Source of the DNA: Streptococcus oralis
GTDB lineage: Bacteria; Bacillota; Bacilli; Lactobacillales; Streptococcaceae
DNA length: 64,000 nt
Direction of reading: 5' to 3'
Assembly: GCF_001578935.1 (NCBI RefSeq)
Contig: NZ_KQ969523.1
Coordinates: forward strand, 1 to 64,000
The position numbers and the translations under genes were made by a program. A model generated the notes under the pieces. That model was not told the DNA's origin and searched no databases. It saw only the letters and a list, made by a program, of their open reading frames with translations. Below, one piece after another: positions 18,043 through 28,147 of the stretch. Each line of letters starts with the position of its first letter. Positions within the stretch are counted from its first letter, which is position 1.

Positions 18043-18102
18043 ATTCGTAAAAACCTTGAATTTTTCATGCTTTTGTGGTAGAATGTGCACAAGTAAAACG
18101 AA
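18043..18102 (+). promoter_or_regulatory. purC promoter with PurR-box-like sites
   Basis: TTGAAT (18056-18061), 17 bases, TAGAAT (18079-18084). ATTCGTAAAA (18043-18052) lies just upstream of the -35 and AAAACGAA (18095-18102) in the leader. Both resemble halves of the lactic PurBox AWWWCCGAACWWT, in inverted orientation. The same two words occur before purD, which supports a shared purine regulator; the CC of the consensus is AC here. Confidence 0.5.
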
Positions 18103-18116
18103 AGGCGAACTTTAAA

Positions 18117-18824
18117 ATGTCAAAACAACTGATCTATTCGGGAAAAGCTAAGGATATCTATACAACTGAGGATGAAAATCTCATTATTTCAACTTACAAG
18201 GACCAGGCAACTGCCTTCAACGGTGTCAAGAAGGAGCAGATTGCAGGCAAGGGAGTCTTGAATAATCAGATTTCATCTTTTATTTTTGAGAAATTAAATG
18301 CGGCTGGTGTGGAGACTCACTTTGTAGAGAAACTTTCGGATACAGAGCAACTCAATAAAAAGGTTGAGATTATTCCTTTGGAAGTCGTACTTCGTAATTA
18401 CACGGCTGGTTCCTTTTCAAAACGTTTTGGCGTTGATGAAGGTATCGCATTTGAGACTCCAATTGTCGAATTTTACTATAAAAATGATGATTTGGATGAT
18501 CCCTTTATCAATGACGAGCATGTGAAATTCCTTAAAATTGCGGATGACCAGCAGATTGCTTACTTGAAGGAAGAAACCCGTCGTATCAATGAGCTCTTGA
18601 AAGCTTGGTTTGCTGAGATTGGGCTTAAGTTGATTGACTTTAAGCTAGAGTTTGGTTTTGACAAGGATGGCAAGATTATCTTGGCAGACGAGTTTTCACC
18701 AGATAACTGCCGTTTGTGGGATGCAGATGGCAACCACATGGACAAGGATGTTTTCCGTAGAGGATTGGGAGAACTAACTGATGTTTACGAGATTGTCTGG
18801 GAAAAGTTGCAAGGTTTAAAATAA
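18117..18824 (+). CDS. purC: SAICAR synthetase
   Basis: Condenses CAIR with aspartate using ATP to make SAICAR. 235 residues from the ATG at 18117 ([15 protein letters not shown]), the normal family start; an in-frame ATG at 18075 lies within the -35/-10 region and is not used. Motifs include SGKAKDIY at the nucleotide site, [12 protein letters not shown] and DFKLEFGFD, and [12 protein letters not shown]. First gene of the purine run. Confidence 0.96.
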   Translation: MSKQLIYSGKAKDIYTTEDENLIISTYKDQATAFNGVKKEQIAGKGVLNNQISSFIFEKLNAAGVETHFVEKLSDTEQLNKKVEIIPLEVVLRNYTAGSFSKRFGVDEGIAFETPIVEFYYKNDDLDDPFINDEHVKFLKIADDQQIAYLKEETRRINELLKAWFAEIGLKLIDFKLEFGFDKDGKIILADEFSPDNCRLWDADGNHMDKDVFRRGLGELTDVYEIVWEKLQGLK

Positions 18825-18879
18825 CACCTTCAAGGTCGTTGGATACATTGCAAGAGTTGAAATAAAGGAATAAGAATTG

Positions 18880-21800
18880 ATGGATAAACGTATTTTTGTT
18901 GAAAAAAAGGCTGATTTTCAGGTCAAGTCAGAGAGTTTGGTAAGGGAGCTCCAGCACAACTTGGGACTTTCAACTTTGAAAAGTATTCGCATTGTGCAGG
19001 TTTATGATGTCTTTGATTTGGCAGAGGACTTGTTTGCACCTGCAGAGAAGCACATTTTCTCTGAGCAGGTGACAGACCATGTCTTGGACGAAGCGGCTGT
19101 GCAGGCGGATCTTGCAAACTATGCTTTCTTTGCTATTGAAAGCCTGCCAGGGCAGTTTGACCAACGAGCAGCTTCTTCACAGGAAGCCTTGCTTTTGCTG
19201 GGAAGTTCGAGTGATGTGACAGTCAACACAGCCCAACTTTATCTGGTCAATAAGGATATTGATGCGACTGAGTTAGAAGCGGTCAAGAACTACCTGCTCA
19301 ATCCAGTTGATTCTCGTTTCAAGGATATCACGACAGGAATTGCCAAGCAGGAATTTTCAGAGTCAGACAAGACCATTCCAAAATTGACTTTCTTTGAAAG
19401 CTATACGGCAGAAGACTTTGCCCGCTACAAGGCCGAGCAAGGGATGGCCATGGAAGTGGACGATTTGCTCTTTATCCAAGACTACTTCAAGTCAATCGGG
19501 CGCGTGCCGACGGAAACAGAGCTCAAGGTTTTGGACACTTACTGGTCTGACCACTGCCGTCACACGACTTTTGAGACAGAGTTGAAACAGATTGATTTCT
19601 CAGCTTCTAAATTTCAAAAACAATTGCAGGCGACTTATGATAAGTATATTGCCATGCGTGATGAGTTGGGACGTTCGGAGAAACCACAGACTTTGATGGA
19701 TATGGCGACTATTTTTGGTCGTTATGAGCGTGCTAATGGTCGTTTGGACGATATGGAAGTGTCTGACGAAATCAATGCCTGTTCGGTCGAAATCGAAGTG
19801 GACGTTGATGGTGTCAAGGAACCTTGGCTCCTCATGTTTAAAAACGAAACCCACAATCACCCAACGGAAATTGAACCATTTGGTGGCGCGGCTACTTGTA
19901 TCGGTGGAGCCATTCGTGACCCATTGTCAGGTCGTTCTTATGTTTACCAAGCTATGCGTATCTCAGGTGCTGGTGACATTACAGCGCCGATTTCAGAAAC
20001 GCGCGCTGGGAAATTGCCTCAACAAGTCATTTCGAAGACAGCGGCTCATGGTTATTCTTCGTATGGGAACCAAATTGGTCTGGCGACGACTTACGTTCGT
20101 GAATACTTTCACCCAGGTTTTGTAGCCAAACGCATGGAGCTAGGTGCAGTTGTCGGTGCTGCTCCTAAGGGAAATGTAGTCCGTGAAAAACCGGAAGCCG
20201 GTGATGTGATTATCTTGCTCGGTGGTAAGACTGGACGTGATGGTGTCGGTGGTGCAACGGGATCTTCTAAGGTTCAAACAGTTGAGTCTGTAGAGACTGC
20301 TGGTGCTGAGGTTCAAAAAGGGAATGCCATCGAAGAGCGCAAGATTCAACGTCTTTTCCGTAATGGAGATGTCACTCGTCTCATCAAGAAGTCCAATGAC
20401 TTTGGAGCAGGTGGTGTCTGTGTGGCTATCGGTGAATTGGCAGATGGTCTTGAAATCGACCTCAACAAGGTTCCTCTTAAATACCAAGGTTTGAACGGTA
20501 CAGAAATTGCCATTTCTGAATCACAAGAACGGATGGCAGTTGTGGTGCGTCCTGAAGACGTAGATGCCTTCGTTGCTGAATGTAACAAAGAAAATATTGA
20601 TGCTGTTGTGGTGGCGACAGTAACTGAAAAACCAAATCTAGTCATGTACTGGAATGGTGAAACGATTGTCGACTTGGAACGTCGTTTCCTTGATACCAAT
20701 GGTGTGCGCGTGGTCGTTGATGCCAAGGTTGTGGACAAGGATGTCAAACTCCCAGAAGAACGCACAACAAGTGCTGACACACTTGAAGCTGATACCCTTG
20801 CGGTTCTGTCTGATTTGAACCATGCGAGTCAAAAGGGCTTACAGACTATCTTTGACTGTTCGGTCGGTCGTTCAACGATCAATCACCCACTTGGTGGTCG
20901 CTACCAACTCACACCAACTGAGGCTTCTGTGCAGAAATTGCCAGTCCAACACGGGGTGACCAATACTGCGTCTGTCATGGCGCAAGGTTTCAACCCTTAT
21001 GTGGCAGAATGGTCTCCATACCACGGTGCTGCCTATGCGGTTATCGAAGCGACTGCTCGTTTGGTGACTGCTGGTGCAAACTGGTCTAAGGCTCGTTTCT
21101 CATACCAAGAATATTTCGAGCGCATGGACAAACAGGCTGAGCGTTTTGGTCAGCCAGTAGCAGCTCTCCTAGGCTCTATCGAAGCACAAATCCAGCTTGG
21201 CTTGCCATCTATTGGTGGTAAGGACTCCATGTCTGGTACTTTTGAAGAATTGACGGTACCACCAACCTTGGTTGCCTTTGGGGTAACGACAGCAGATAGC
21301 CGTAAGGTCCTCTCTCCTGAGTTCAAGACTGCTGGTGAAAACATCTACTACATCCCAGGTCAAGCTCTTTCTGCAGAGATTGATTTTGACTTGATTAAGT
21401 CTAATTTTGCCAAGTTTGAAGGCATTCAAAAGGCTCACAAAGTGACATCTGCATCAGCTGTCAAATATGGTGGTGTCCTTGAAAGCTTGGCTCTTGCTAC
21501 TTTTGGGAATCATATCGGTGCAGAGGTAACCTTGCCTGAACTTGAAACGGCTTTGACAGCTCAATTAGGCGGATTTGTCTTCACATCTCCTGAAGAAATC
21601 ACTCGAGTAGAGAAAATCGGTCAAACAAAAGCAGACTTTACACTCCTTGTCAACGGTGTGAAGCTAGATGGACAGAAACTTGACAGTGCCTTTCAAGGTA
21701 AACTGGAAGAAGTTTACCCTACTGAATTTGCACAAGCTAGAGAACTTGCAGAAGTTCCAGCTGTCGCTTCTGATGCAGTCATCAAAGCCAAGGAAACTAT

Positions 21801-22605
21801 TGAAAAACCTGTTGTTTACATCCCAGTCTTCCCAGGTACCAACTCTGAATATGACTCAGCTAAAGCCTTCGAAAAAGAAGGTGCAGAGGTTAACTTGGTG
21901 CCATTTGTGACCTTGAATGAAGAAGCTATTGTCAAGTCAGTTGAAACTATGGTTGACAATGTTAGCAAGGCGAACATCCTCTTCTTTGCAGGTGGATTCT
22001 CAGCTGCGGATGAGCCAGATGGGTCAGCTAAGTTTATCGTCAATATCCTACTTAATGAAAAAGTACGTGCAGCCATTGATAGCTTTATCGCTCGTGGTGG
22101 CTTGATTATCGGTATCTGTAATGGGTTCCAAGCCTTGGTCAAATCAGGTCTTCTTCCCTACGGAAACTTTGAAGATGCAAGTAGCACTAGTCCAACCCTC
22201 TTCTACAATGATGCCAACCAACACGTGGCCAAGATGGTGGAAACTCGGATTGCCAATACCAACTCACCATGGTTGGCTGGAGTACAAGTGGGCGATATCC
22301 ATGCCATTCCAGTATCGCACGGTGAAGGGAAATTTGTCGTGACAGCTGAGGAATTTGCAGAGCTCCGTGACAATGGTCAAATCTTCAGCCAATACGTTGA
22401 TTTTGACGGCAAACCAAGTATGGATTCTAAGTACAATCCAAATGGTTCTGTTAATGCCATCGAAGGAATTACTAGCAAGAACGGTCAAATCATCGGTAAG
22501 ATGGGCCATTCAGAACGTTATGAAGATGGTCTTTTCCAAAATATTCCAGGAAATAAAGACCAGTACCTGTTTGCATCGGCTGTGCGTTATTTTACAGGGA
22601 AATAA
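18880..22605 (+). CDS. purL: FGAM synthase, single-chain PurL
   Basis: Makes FGAM from FGAR, glutamine and ATP. 1,241 residues: the large single-chain form, which combines the synthetase and a C-terminal class I glutamine amidotransferase, instead of separate PurL, PurQ and PurS as in Bacillus. Synthetase domain motifs TYWSDHCRHTTFET and FKNETHNHPTEIEPFGGAATC; the amidotransferase at about 990-1240 has FPGTNSEYDSA, GFSAADEPDG and GICNGFQAL with the nucleophilic Cys. AAAGGAATAAG precedes the ATG at 18880; the TTG before it is not needed. This single-chain form fits the absence of purQ and purS here. Confidence 0.96.
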   Translation: MDKRIFVEKKADFQVKSESLVRELQHNLGLSTLKSIRIVQVYDVFDLAEDLFAPAEKHIFSEQVTDHVLDEAAVQADLANYAFFAIESLPGQFDQRAASSQEALLLLGSSSDVTVNTAQLYLVNKDIDATELEAVKNYLLNPVDSRFKDITTGIAKQEFSESDKTIPKLTFFESYTAEDFARYKAEQGMAMEVDDLLFIQDYFKSIGRVPTETELKVLDTYWSDHCRHTTFETELKQIDFSASKFQKQLQATYDKYIAMRDELGRSEKPQTLMDMATIFGRYERANGRLDDMEVSDEINACSVEIEVDVDGVKEPWLLMFKNETHNHPTEIEPFGGAATCIGGAIRDPLSGRSYVYQAMRISGAGDITAPISETRAGKLPQQVISKTAAHGYSSYGNQIGLATTYVREYFHPGFVAKRMELGAVVGAAPKGNVVREKPEAGDVIILLGGKTGRDGVGGATGSSKVQTVESVETAGAEVQKGNAIEERKIQRLFRNGDVTRLIKKSNDFGAGGVCVAIGELADGLEIDLNKVPLKYQGLNGTEIAISESQERMAVVVRPEDVDAFVAECNKENIDAVVVATVTEKPNLVMYWNGETIVDLERRFLDTNGVRVVVDAKVVDKDVKLPEERTTSADTLEADTLAVLSDLNHASQKGLQTIFDCSVGRSTINHPLGGRYQLTPTEASVQKLPVQHGVTNTASVMAQGFNPYVAEWSPYHGAAYAVIEATARLVTAGANWSKARFSYQEYFERMDKQAERFGQPVAALLGSIEAQIQLGLPSIGGKDSMSGTFEELTVPPTLVAFGVTTADSRKVLSPEFKTAGENIYYIPGQALSAEIDFDLIKSNFAKFEGIQKAHKVTSASAVKYGGVLESLALATFGNHIGAEVTLPELETALTAQLGGFVFTSPEEITRVEKIGQTKADFTLLVNGVKLDGQKLDSAFQGKLEEVYPTEFAQARELAEVPAVASDAVIKAKETIEKPVVYIPVFPGTNSEYDSAKAFEKEGAEVNLVPFVTLNEEAIVKSVETMVDNVSKANILFFAGGFSAADEPDGSAKFIVNILLNEKVRAAIDSFIARGGLIIGICNGFQALVKSGLLPYGNFEDASSTSPTLFYNDANQHVAKMVETRIANTNSPWLAGVQVGDIHAIPVSHGEGKFVVTAEEFAELRDNGQIFSQYVDFDGKPSMDSKYNPNGSVNAIEGITSKNGQIIGKMGHSERYEDGLFQNIPGNKDQYLFASAVRYFTGK

Positions 22606-22617
22606 AAGGTATAAAAA

Positions 22618-24060
22618 ATGACATACGAAGTAAAATCTCTTAATGAAGAATGTGGTGTTTTCGGTATCTGGGGGCATCCAGATGCTGCTAAATTGACCTA
22701 TTTTGGTCTCCACAGTCTTCAACACCGTGGTCAGGAGGGGGCAGGAATCCTCTCCAATGACCAAGGGAAACTAAAGCGTCATCGTGACATGGGGCTTTTA
22801 TCAGAAGTGTTCAGAAACCCAGCTAATTTGGATAAACTGACTGGAACGAGCGCGATTGGGCATGTTCGTTACGCGACTGCTGGCGAAGCTTCTGTGGATA
22901 ACATCCAGCCCTTCCTCTTTCGCTTTCATGATATGCAGTTTGGACTTGCTCATAACGGAAACTTGACCAATGCCGAATCGCTCAAGAAAGAATTGGAACA
23001 AAGAGGAGCTATTTTCAGTTCAACTTCGGACTCGGAAATCTTGGCTCACCTCATTCGTCGGAGTCACAATCCCAACTTGATGGGCAAAATCAAAGAGGCG
23101 CTTAGCCTTGTCAAAGGTGGATTTGCTTATATCCTGCTGTTTGAGGACAAGTTGATTGCGGCTCTTGATCCTAATGGTTTTCGTCCACTTTCTATTGGGA
23201 AAATGGCAAACGGAGCGGTGGTCGTTTCGTCAGAAACCTGTGCTTTTGAAGTCATTGGTGCCGAGTGGATTCGTGATGTGAAACCAGGGGAAATTGTGAT
23301 TGTGGATGACAATGGGATTCAGTACGATAGCTATACGAATGATACCCAATTGGCGATTTGCTCTATGGAGTATATCTATTTTGCCCGACCTGACTCTAAT
23401 ATCCATGGTGTCAACGTCCATACAGCTCGTAAGAGAATGGGAGCTCAACTGGCGCGTGAATTCAAGCATGAGGCGGATATCGTGGTCGGTGTGCCAAATT
23501 CCTCACTCAGCGCAGCCATGGGCTTTGCGGAGGAGTCTGGTCTGCCAAATGAAATGGGTCTCATCAAAAACCAATACACCCAACGCACCTTTATTCAACC
23601 GACTCAAGAATTGCGGGAGCAAGGGGTGCGGATGAAACTGTCTGCTGTTTCGGGCGTTGTCAAAGGCAAACGTGTGGTGATGGTGGATGATTCTATTGTT
23701 CGTGGGACAACCTCTCGCCGTATCGTTCAGCTTTTGAAAGAAGCGGGTGCTTCTGAAGTTCACGTTGCCATTGGTAGTCCAGCGCTAGCTTATCCATGTT
23801 TTTACGGGATTGATATCCAGACGCGTCAGGAGCTGATTGCGGCCAATCATACGGTCGAAGAAACTCGCCAAATCATTGGTGCGGATAGCCTGACCTATCT
23901 TTCGATTGATGGCCTGATTAATTCTATCGGCATCGAAACAGATGCGCCAAACGGTGGTCTCTGTGTCGCTTACTTTGACGGCGACTACCCAACTCCTCTC
24001 TACGACTATGAAGAAGACTATCGTAGAAGTTTGGATGAAAAGACCAGTTTTTACAAATAG
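22618..24060 (+). CDS. purF: Amidophosphoribosyltransferase
   Basis: Commits PRPP to purines by transferring the glutamine amide. 480 residues. Cys12 in NEECGVFGIWGH follows an 11-residue propeptide and would be the N-terminal nucleophile after processing. The C-terminal phosphoribosyltransferase domain has the PRPP loop VVMVDDSIVRGTTSRR. The C-terminal region lacks the four-Cys iron-sulfur signature I would need to see to claim a B. subtilis-type cluster. It starts 12 bases after purL. Confidence 0.96.
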   Translation: MTYEVKSLNEECGVFGIWGHPDAAKLTYFGLHSLQHRGQEGAGILSNDQGKLKRHRDMGLLSEVFRNPANLDKLTGTSAIGHVRYATAGEASVDNIQPFLFRFHDMQFGLAHNGNLTNAESLKKELEQRGAIFSSTSDSEILAHLIRRSHNPNLMGKIKEALSLVKGGFAYILLFEDKLIAALDPNGFRPLSIGKMANGAVVVSSETCAFEVIGAEWIRDVKPGEIVIVDDNGIQYDSYTNDTQLAICSMEYIYFARPDSNIHGVNVHTARKRMGAQLAREFKHEADIVVGVPNSSLSAAMGFAEESGLPNEMGLIKNQYTQRTFIQPTQELREQGVRMKLSAVSGVVKGKRVVMVDDSIVRGTTSRRIVQLLKEAGASEVHVAIGSPALAYPCFYGIDIQTRQELIAANHTVEETRQIIGADSLTYLSIDGLINSIGIETDAPNGGLCVAYFDGDYPTPLYDYEEDYRRSLDEKTSFYK

Positions 24061-24099
24061 GTGGATGACGATTCTCCATTAAAGAAAAGGAATAAACAA

Positions 24100-25122
24100 A
24101 TGACAAATAAAAATGCTTATGCGCAATCCGGTGTGGATGTTGAAGCGGGTTATGAAGTTGTTGAACGGATCAAAAAGCATGTGGCTCGTACGGAGCGTGC
24201 AGGTGTCATGGGAGCTCTAGGTGGCTTTGGTGGCATGTTTGATCTTTCAAAAACAGGTGTCAAAGAGCCGGTCTTGATCTCAGGGACTGACGGTGTCGGG
24301 ACCAAGCTCATGCTGGCTATCAAATACGATAAGCATGATACCATCGGTCAGGACTGTGTGGCCATGTGTGTTAATGACATCATCGCTGCAGGTGCGGAAC
24401 CTCTTTACTTCCTTGACTACGTAGCGACTGGCAAGAATGAACCAGCTAAACTAGAGCAAGTGGTTGCTGGTGTGGCAGAAGGTTGTGTGCAGGCAGGCGC
24501 CGCCCTCATTGGCGGGGAAACGGCTGAAATGCCTGGTATGTATGGCGCAGATGACTACGATCTGGCTGGTTTTGCAGTCGGTGTGGCTGAAAAATCTCAA
24601 ATCATAGACGGTTCAAAAGTAGCAGAAGGTGATGTCCTTCTCGGACTTGCTTCGAGCGGGATTCACTCAAATGGTTACTCACTCGTGCGTCGTGTCTTTG
24701 CCGACTATACAGGTGAGGAAGTTTTGCCAGAATTGGAAGGCAAGCAACTCAAGGAAGTCCTTCTTGAGCCGACTCGTATCTATGTCAAAGCTGTCTTACC
24801 ACTCATCAAGGAAGGGTTGGTCAACGGTATTGCCCACATCACAGGTGGTGGCTTTATCGAGAATGTTCCTCGTATGTTTGCGGCTGACCTAGCTGCGGAG
24901 ATTGAAGAAGACAAGGTTCCAGTCCTTCCTATTTTCAAAGCTCTTGAAAAATACGGTGAAATCAAGCATGAAGAAATGTTTGAAATCTTTAATATGGGAG
25001 TTGGACTCATGTTGGCAGTTAGCCCTGAAAATGTAGGTCGTGTCAAAGAATTGCTGGATGAACCAGTCTATGAAATTGGTCGCATCGTCAAGAAAGAAAA
25101 CGAAAGTGTCATCATCAAATGA
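24100..25122 (+). CDS. purM: AIR synthetase (phosphoribosylformylglycinamidine cyclo-ligase)
   Basis: Closes the imidazole ring, FGAM to AIR. 340 residues from the ATG at 24100 ([17 protein letters not shown]) with AAAAGGAAT upstream; an in-frame GTG at 24061 would add 13 residues not seen in the family. Motifs: [59 protein letters not shown]. Its last codon overlaps purN (ATGA). Confidence 0.96.
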   Translation: MTNKNAYAQSGVDVEAGYEVVERIKKHVARTERAGVMGALGGFGGMFDLSKTGVKEPVLISGTDGVGTKLMLAIKYDKHDTIGQDCVAMCVNDIIAAGAEPLYFLDYVATGKNEPAKLEQVVAGVAEGCVQAGAALIGGETAEMPGMYGADDYDLAGFAVGVAEKSQIIDGSKVAEGDVLLGLASSGIHSNGYSLVRRVFADYTGEEVLPELEGKQLKEVLLEPTRIYVKAVLPLIKEGLVNGIAHITGGGFIENVPRMFAADLAAEIEEDKVPVLPIFKALEKYGEIKHEEMFEIFNMGVGLMLAVSPENVGRVKELLDEPVYEIGRIVKKENESVIIK

Positions 25123-25670
25123 AAAAAATAGCAGTTTTTGCCTCTGGTAATGGCTCGAATTTTCAGGTGATTGCCGAAAAATTTCCGGTAGAGTTTGTCT
25201 TTTCAGACCATCGTGACGCCTATGTGCTGGAGCGTGCAGACAAGCTCGGCATTCTATCCTATGCTTTTGAACTCAAGGAGTTTGAGAACAAGGCAGACTA
25301 TGAAGCAGCCCTTGTCGAACTCTTGGAAGAACACCAGATTGACTTGGTTTGTCTAGCAGGCTACATGAAAATCGTTGGGCCAACCTTATTGGAGGCTTAT
25401 GAAGGTCGAATCATCAACATTCATCCAGCCTACCTGCCCGAATTTCCGGGAGCTCATGGGATTGAGGACGCTTGGAATGCTGGCGTTACTGAGAGTGGTG
25501 TGACCATTCACTGGGTGGACTCGGGTGTGGATACAGGAAAGGTTATCAAGCAAGTACGCGTACCACGACTAGCTGATGATACCATCGATAGCTTTGAAGC
25601 TCGGATTCATGAAGCGGAGTATAAGTTGTATCCAGAAGTATTGGATAGTTTGGGAGTTGCACGAAAATAA
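25119..25670 (+). CDS. purN: GAR transformylase
   Basis: Formylates GAR with 10-formyl-tetrahydrofolate. 183 residues; [10 protein letters not shown] at the start binds the phosphate, [13 protein letters not shown], then [20 protein letters not shown] with the catalytic Asn-His and, later, [13 protein letters not shown] with the catalytic Asp. Translationally coupled to purM. Confidence 0.95.
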   Translation: MKKIAVFASGNGSNFQVIAEKFPVEFVFSDHRDAYVLERADKLGILSYAFELKEFENKADYEAALVELLEEHQIDLVCLAGYMKIVGPTLLEAYEGRIINIHPAYLPEFPGAHGIEDAWNAGVTESGVTIHWVDSGVDTGKVIKQVRVPRLADDTIDSFEARIHEAEYKLYPEVLDSLGVARK

Positions 25671-25730
25671 GAAGGAAGTCATAGATGATTTTGTGGCAAG
25701 GATTAAAAGTCATCTGCTAAGGAGAAATTT

Positions 25731-26438
25731 ATGGGTTTGTTTGATTTTTTTAAGAAAAAACCTTCTAGCGAAGAAACGTCGACTAAAGATGAGGGAAAGA
25801 TTGTTATCAAATCTGAAAATACAGATGATAGCGCTCCGGGATGGGAAGCTATTGATGCAGAATTTGATCGTCTCTATCCTGATCAGCCCAATCCCCGGCA
25901 TTATGGAACACTTGTCAAATATATGTTTGGTGGTCCAGATCCGCTTGATGGCATCAGTGTTTATGATGCAGGAGATTTTTGGCATTTTGTTGGCTATGGT
26001 TTGTCGGAGTTATACACAAAAGAAAGCTCGAACCCTGAATACAGTGGTTATGGGATTGAACTGACTTTTAAGTTGAAAAAATCAAATAATGACGAAGAAG
26101 AAATCAAGAATGGCTGTGGTTTGTTGCAGTATGTGGCAAGATATATTTTTCAAACAGGTAAAGTGGTTTTGCCAGAAGAATACATTTATACCAAGCAAAC
26201 GGTAGGAATTGATGCCCAACAGAAATCTAATTTGACAGGGTTCTTTACTGCTACTGATGATTTAGCTAAGCCTCTAGATACTCCGCATGGAAAAGTGGAA
26301 TTTGTGACCTTAATTGGTGCGACAGATGCCGAATTGCGAAGTGTGTACGAAAGTGAAACTAGTAAGCTTGAGGTCAGAAAACTGTTAAAAGAACTTGGGA
26401 ATCAGCTTACAGACTATGATCGCCAGTCTTTAGTTTAA
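25731..26438 (+). CDS. SUFU (suppressor of fused) domain protein
   Basis: A 235-residue protein. After a short basic N-terminus ([13 protein letters not shown]) comes a SUFU-like domain: [25 protein letters not shown], then [29 protein letters not shown] and [11 protein letters not shown]. Bacterial SUFU proteins such as the YqcF type are often immunity proteins or antitoxins for polymorphic toxins. No toxin gene is adjacent here, so this may be an orphan immunity gene. It interrupts the purine run between purN and purH, where I remember an unrelated vanZ-like gene in the pneumococcus. AAGGAG precedes the ATG. Confidence 0.82.
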   Translation: MGLFDFFKKKPSSEETSTKDEGKIVIKSENTDDSAPGWEAIDAEFDRLYPDQPNPRHYGTLVKYMFGGPDPLDGISVYDAGDFWHFVGYGLSELYTKESSNPEYSGYGIELTFKLKKSNNDEEEIKNGCGLLQYVARYIFQTGKVVLPEEYIYTKQTVGIDAQQKSNLTGFFTATDDLAKPLDTPHGKVEFVTLIGATDAELRSVYESETSKLEVRKLLKELGNQLTDYDRQSLV

Positions 26439-26479
26439 ATGATGTGAAAGCACATCTTGATACAATGAAAGGAAAAAAC

Positions 26480-28026
26480 ATGACTAAACGCGCCTTAATC
26501 AGCATCTCAGACAAAGCGGGCATTGTTGAATTTGCCCAAGAACTCAAAAAACTTGGTTGGGATATTATCTCAACAGGTGGGACCAAAGTTGTCCTTGACA
26601 ATGCTGGGGTAGATACCATTGCGATCGACGATGTGACTGGGTTCCCAGAAATGATGGACGGTCGTGTCAAGACCCTGCACCCGAATATCCACGGTGGTCT
26701 CCTCGCTCGTCGTGACTTGGATAGCCACCTTCAAGCGGCTAAGGACAATAAGATCGAGCTCATTGACCTTGTGGTGGTAAACCTTTACCCATTCAAGGAA
26801 ACGATTCTCAAACCAGATGTGACCTACGCTGACGCGGTGGAGAATATTGATATCGGTGGGCCATCCATGCTTCGCTCTGCGGCTAAAAACCATGCCAGTG
26901 TAACGGTTGTGGTAGACCCTGCTGACTATGCTGTGGTTTTGGACGAATTGGCAGCAAATGGTGAAACAAGTTACGAAACTCGCCAACGTTTAGCAGCCAA
27001 GGTTTTCCGTCACACAGCAGCTTATGATGCTTTGATTGCGGCATATTTCACAGCTCAAGTGGGCGAAAGCAAACCTGAAAAACTCACTTTGACCTATGAC
27101 CTCAAGCAACCAATGCGTTACGGTGAAAACCCTCAGCAGGATGCAGACTTCTACCAAAAAGCTCTTCCTACGGAATACTCCATTGCATCCGCTAAACAGC
27201 TCAACGGTAAGGAATTGTCCTTCAACAATATCCGTGATGCGGATGCCGCTATCCGTATCATCCGTGACTTCAAAGATCGTCCAACAGTTGTGGCTTTGAA
27301 ACACATGAACCCATGTGGAATCGGTCAAGCTGACGATATCGAAACTGCTTGGGATTATGCTTATGAGTCTGACCCAGTGTCTATCTTTGGTGGAATTGTC
27401 GTCCTTAACCGTGAGGTGGATGCTGCGACAGCTGAGAAGATGCACGGTGTTTTCCTTGAGATCATCATCGCACCGAGCTATACGGATGAAGCGCTAGCCA
27501 TTTTGACCAACAAAAGAAAAATTTGCGTATTCTTGCCTTGCCATTTGACGCTCAAGAGGCTAGCGAAGTGGAAGCAGAGTACACAGGCGTGGTTGGTGGA
27601 CTTCTTGTGCAAAACCAAGATGTGGTCAAAGAAAGTCCAGCTGACTGGCAAGTGGTGAGCAAGCGCCAACCAACTGAGACAGAGGCGACGGCCCTTGAGT
27701 TCGCTTGGAAAGCTATCAAGTACGTCAAATCAAACGGGATCATCGTGACCAATGACCACATGACACTTGGCGTTGGCCCTGGTCAAACCAACCGTGTGGC
27801 TTCTGTTCGTATTGCGATTGACCAAGCTAAAGACCGCCTTGACGGCGCTGTGCTTGCTTCTGATGCCTTCTTCCCATTTGCAGATAACGTGGAAGAAATT
27901 GCTAAAGCAGGCATTAAAGCCATCATCCAACCAGGTGGCTCAGTTCGTGACCAAGAGTCTATCGAATCGGCGGACAAATACGGCTTGACTATGGTCTTCA
28001 CAGGAGTAAGACATTTTAGACATTAA
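26480..28026 (+). pseudogene. purH: PurH (AICAR transformylase/IMP cyclohydrolase) with a one-base frameshift
   Basis: PurH does the last two steps to IMP. From ATG 26480 the N-terminal cyclohydrolase domain is intact ([41 protein letters not shown]). The transformylase domain runs through [14 protein letters not shown] and MNPCGIGQA. At about 27512-27521 the frame shifts: N-K-R-K-I-C-V is read where the second frame gives K-N-L-R-I-L-A. The second frame continues to the normal end TGVRHFRH. Restoring one A in the CAAAAG run (27511-27516) would give a single 515-residue protein, the usual length. Without it the main frame ends at 27658 after about 392 residues, lacking the end of the transformylase. 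It is either a true lesion or a homopolymer sequencing error. Confidence 0.9.
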
Positions 28027-28032
28027 GAAAAC

Positions 28033-28068
28033 AAAAGGGAAGAAAACAGTTTCTTTCCTTTTTTGGCT
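28033..28068 (+). terminator. Terminator after purH
   Basis: An imperfect stem AAGGGAAGAAA with TTTCTTTCCTT around a short ACAG loop, ending in a T-run (CCTTTTTTGG). Confidence 0.65.
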
Positions 28069-28092
28069 TAAAATGCTAAGTGAAACAAGATT

Positions 28093-28136
28093 AAAACGAA
28101 CATTTGTGATATAATATTAGTAAATAATTCGTAAAA
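28093..28136 (+). promoter_or_regulatory. purD promoter with PurR-box-like sites
   Basis: AAAACGAACATTT (28093-28105) is close to the PurBox AWWWCCGAACWWT. TATAAT (28110-28115) is the -10. ATTCGTAAAA (28127-28136), the same 10 bases as upstream of purC, follows. purD therefore starts a second purine transcript. Confidence 0.55.
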
Positions 28137-28147
28137 GAGGTTGAGAG

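Noticed and set aside
24061-24099. GTG start extending PurM by 13 residues
   Set aside because: The ATG at 24100 has a ribosome site and gives the normal PurM N-terminus and length.
27096-27299. Other-frame reading inside purH
   Set aside because: Codon-biased shadow of purH; the only real second frame is the one after the frameshift near 27512.
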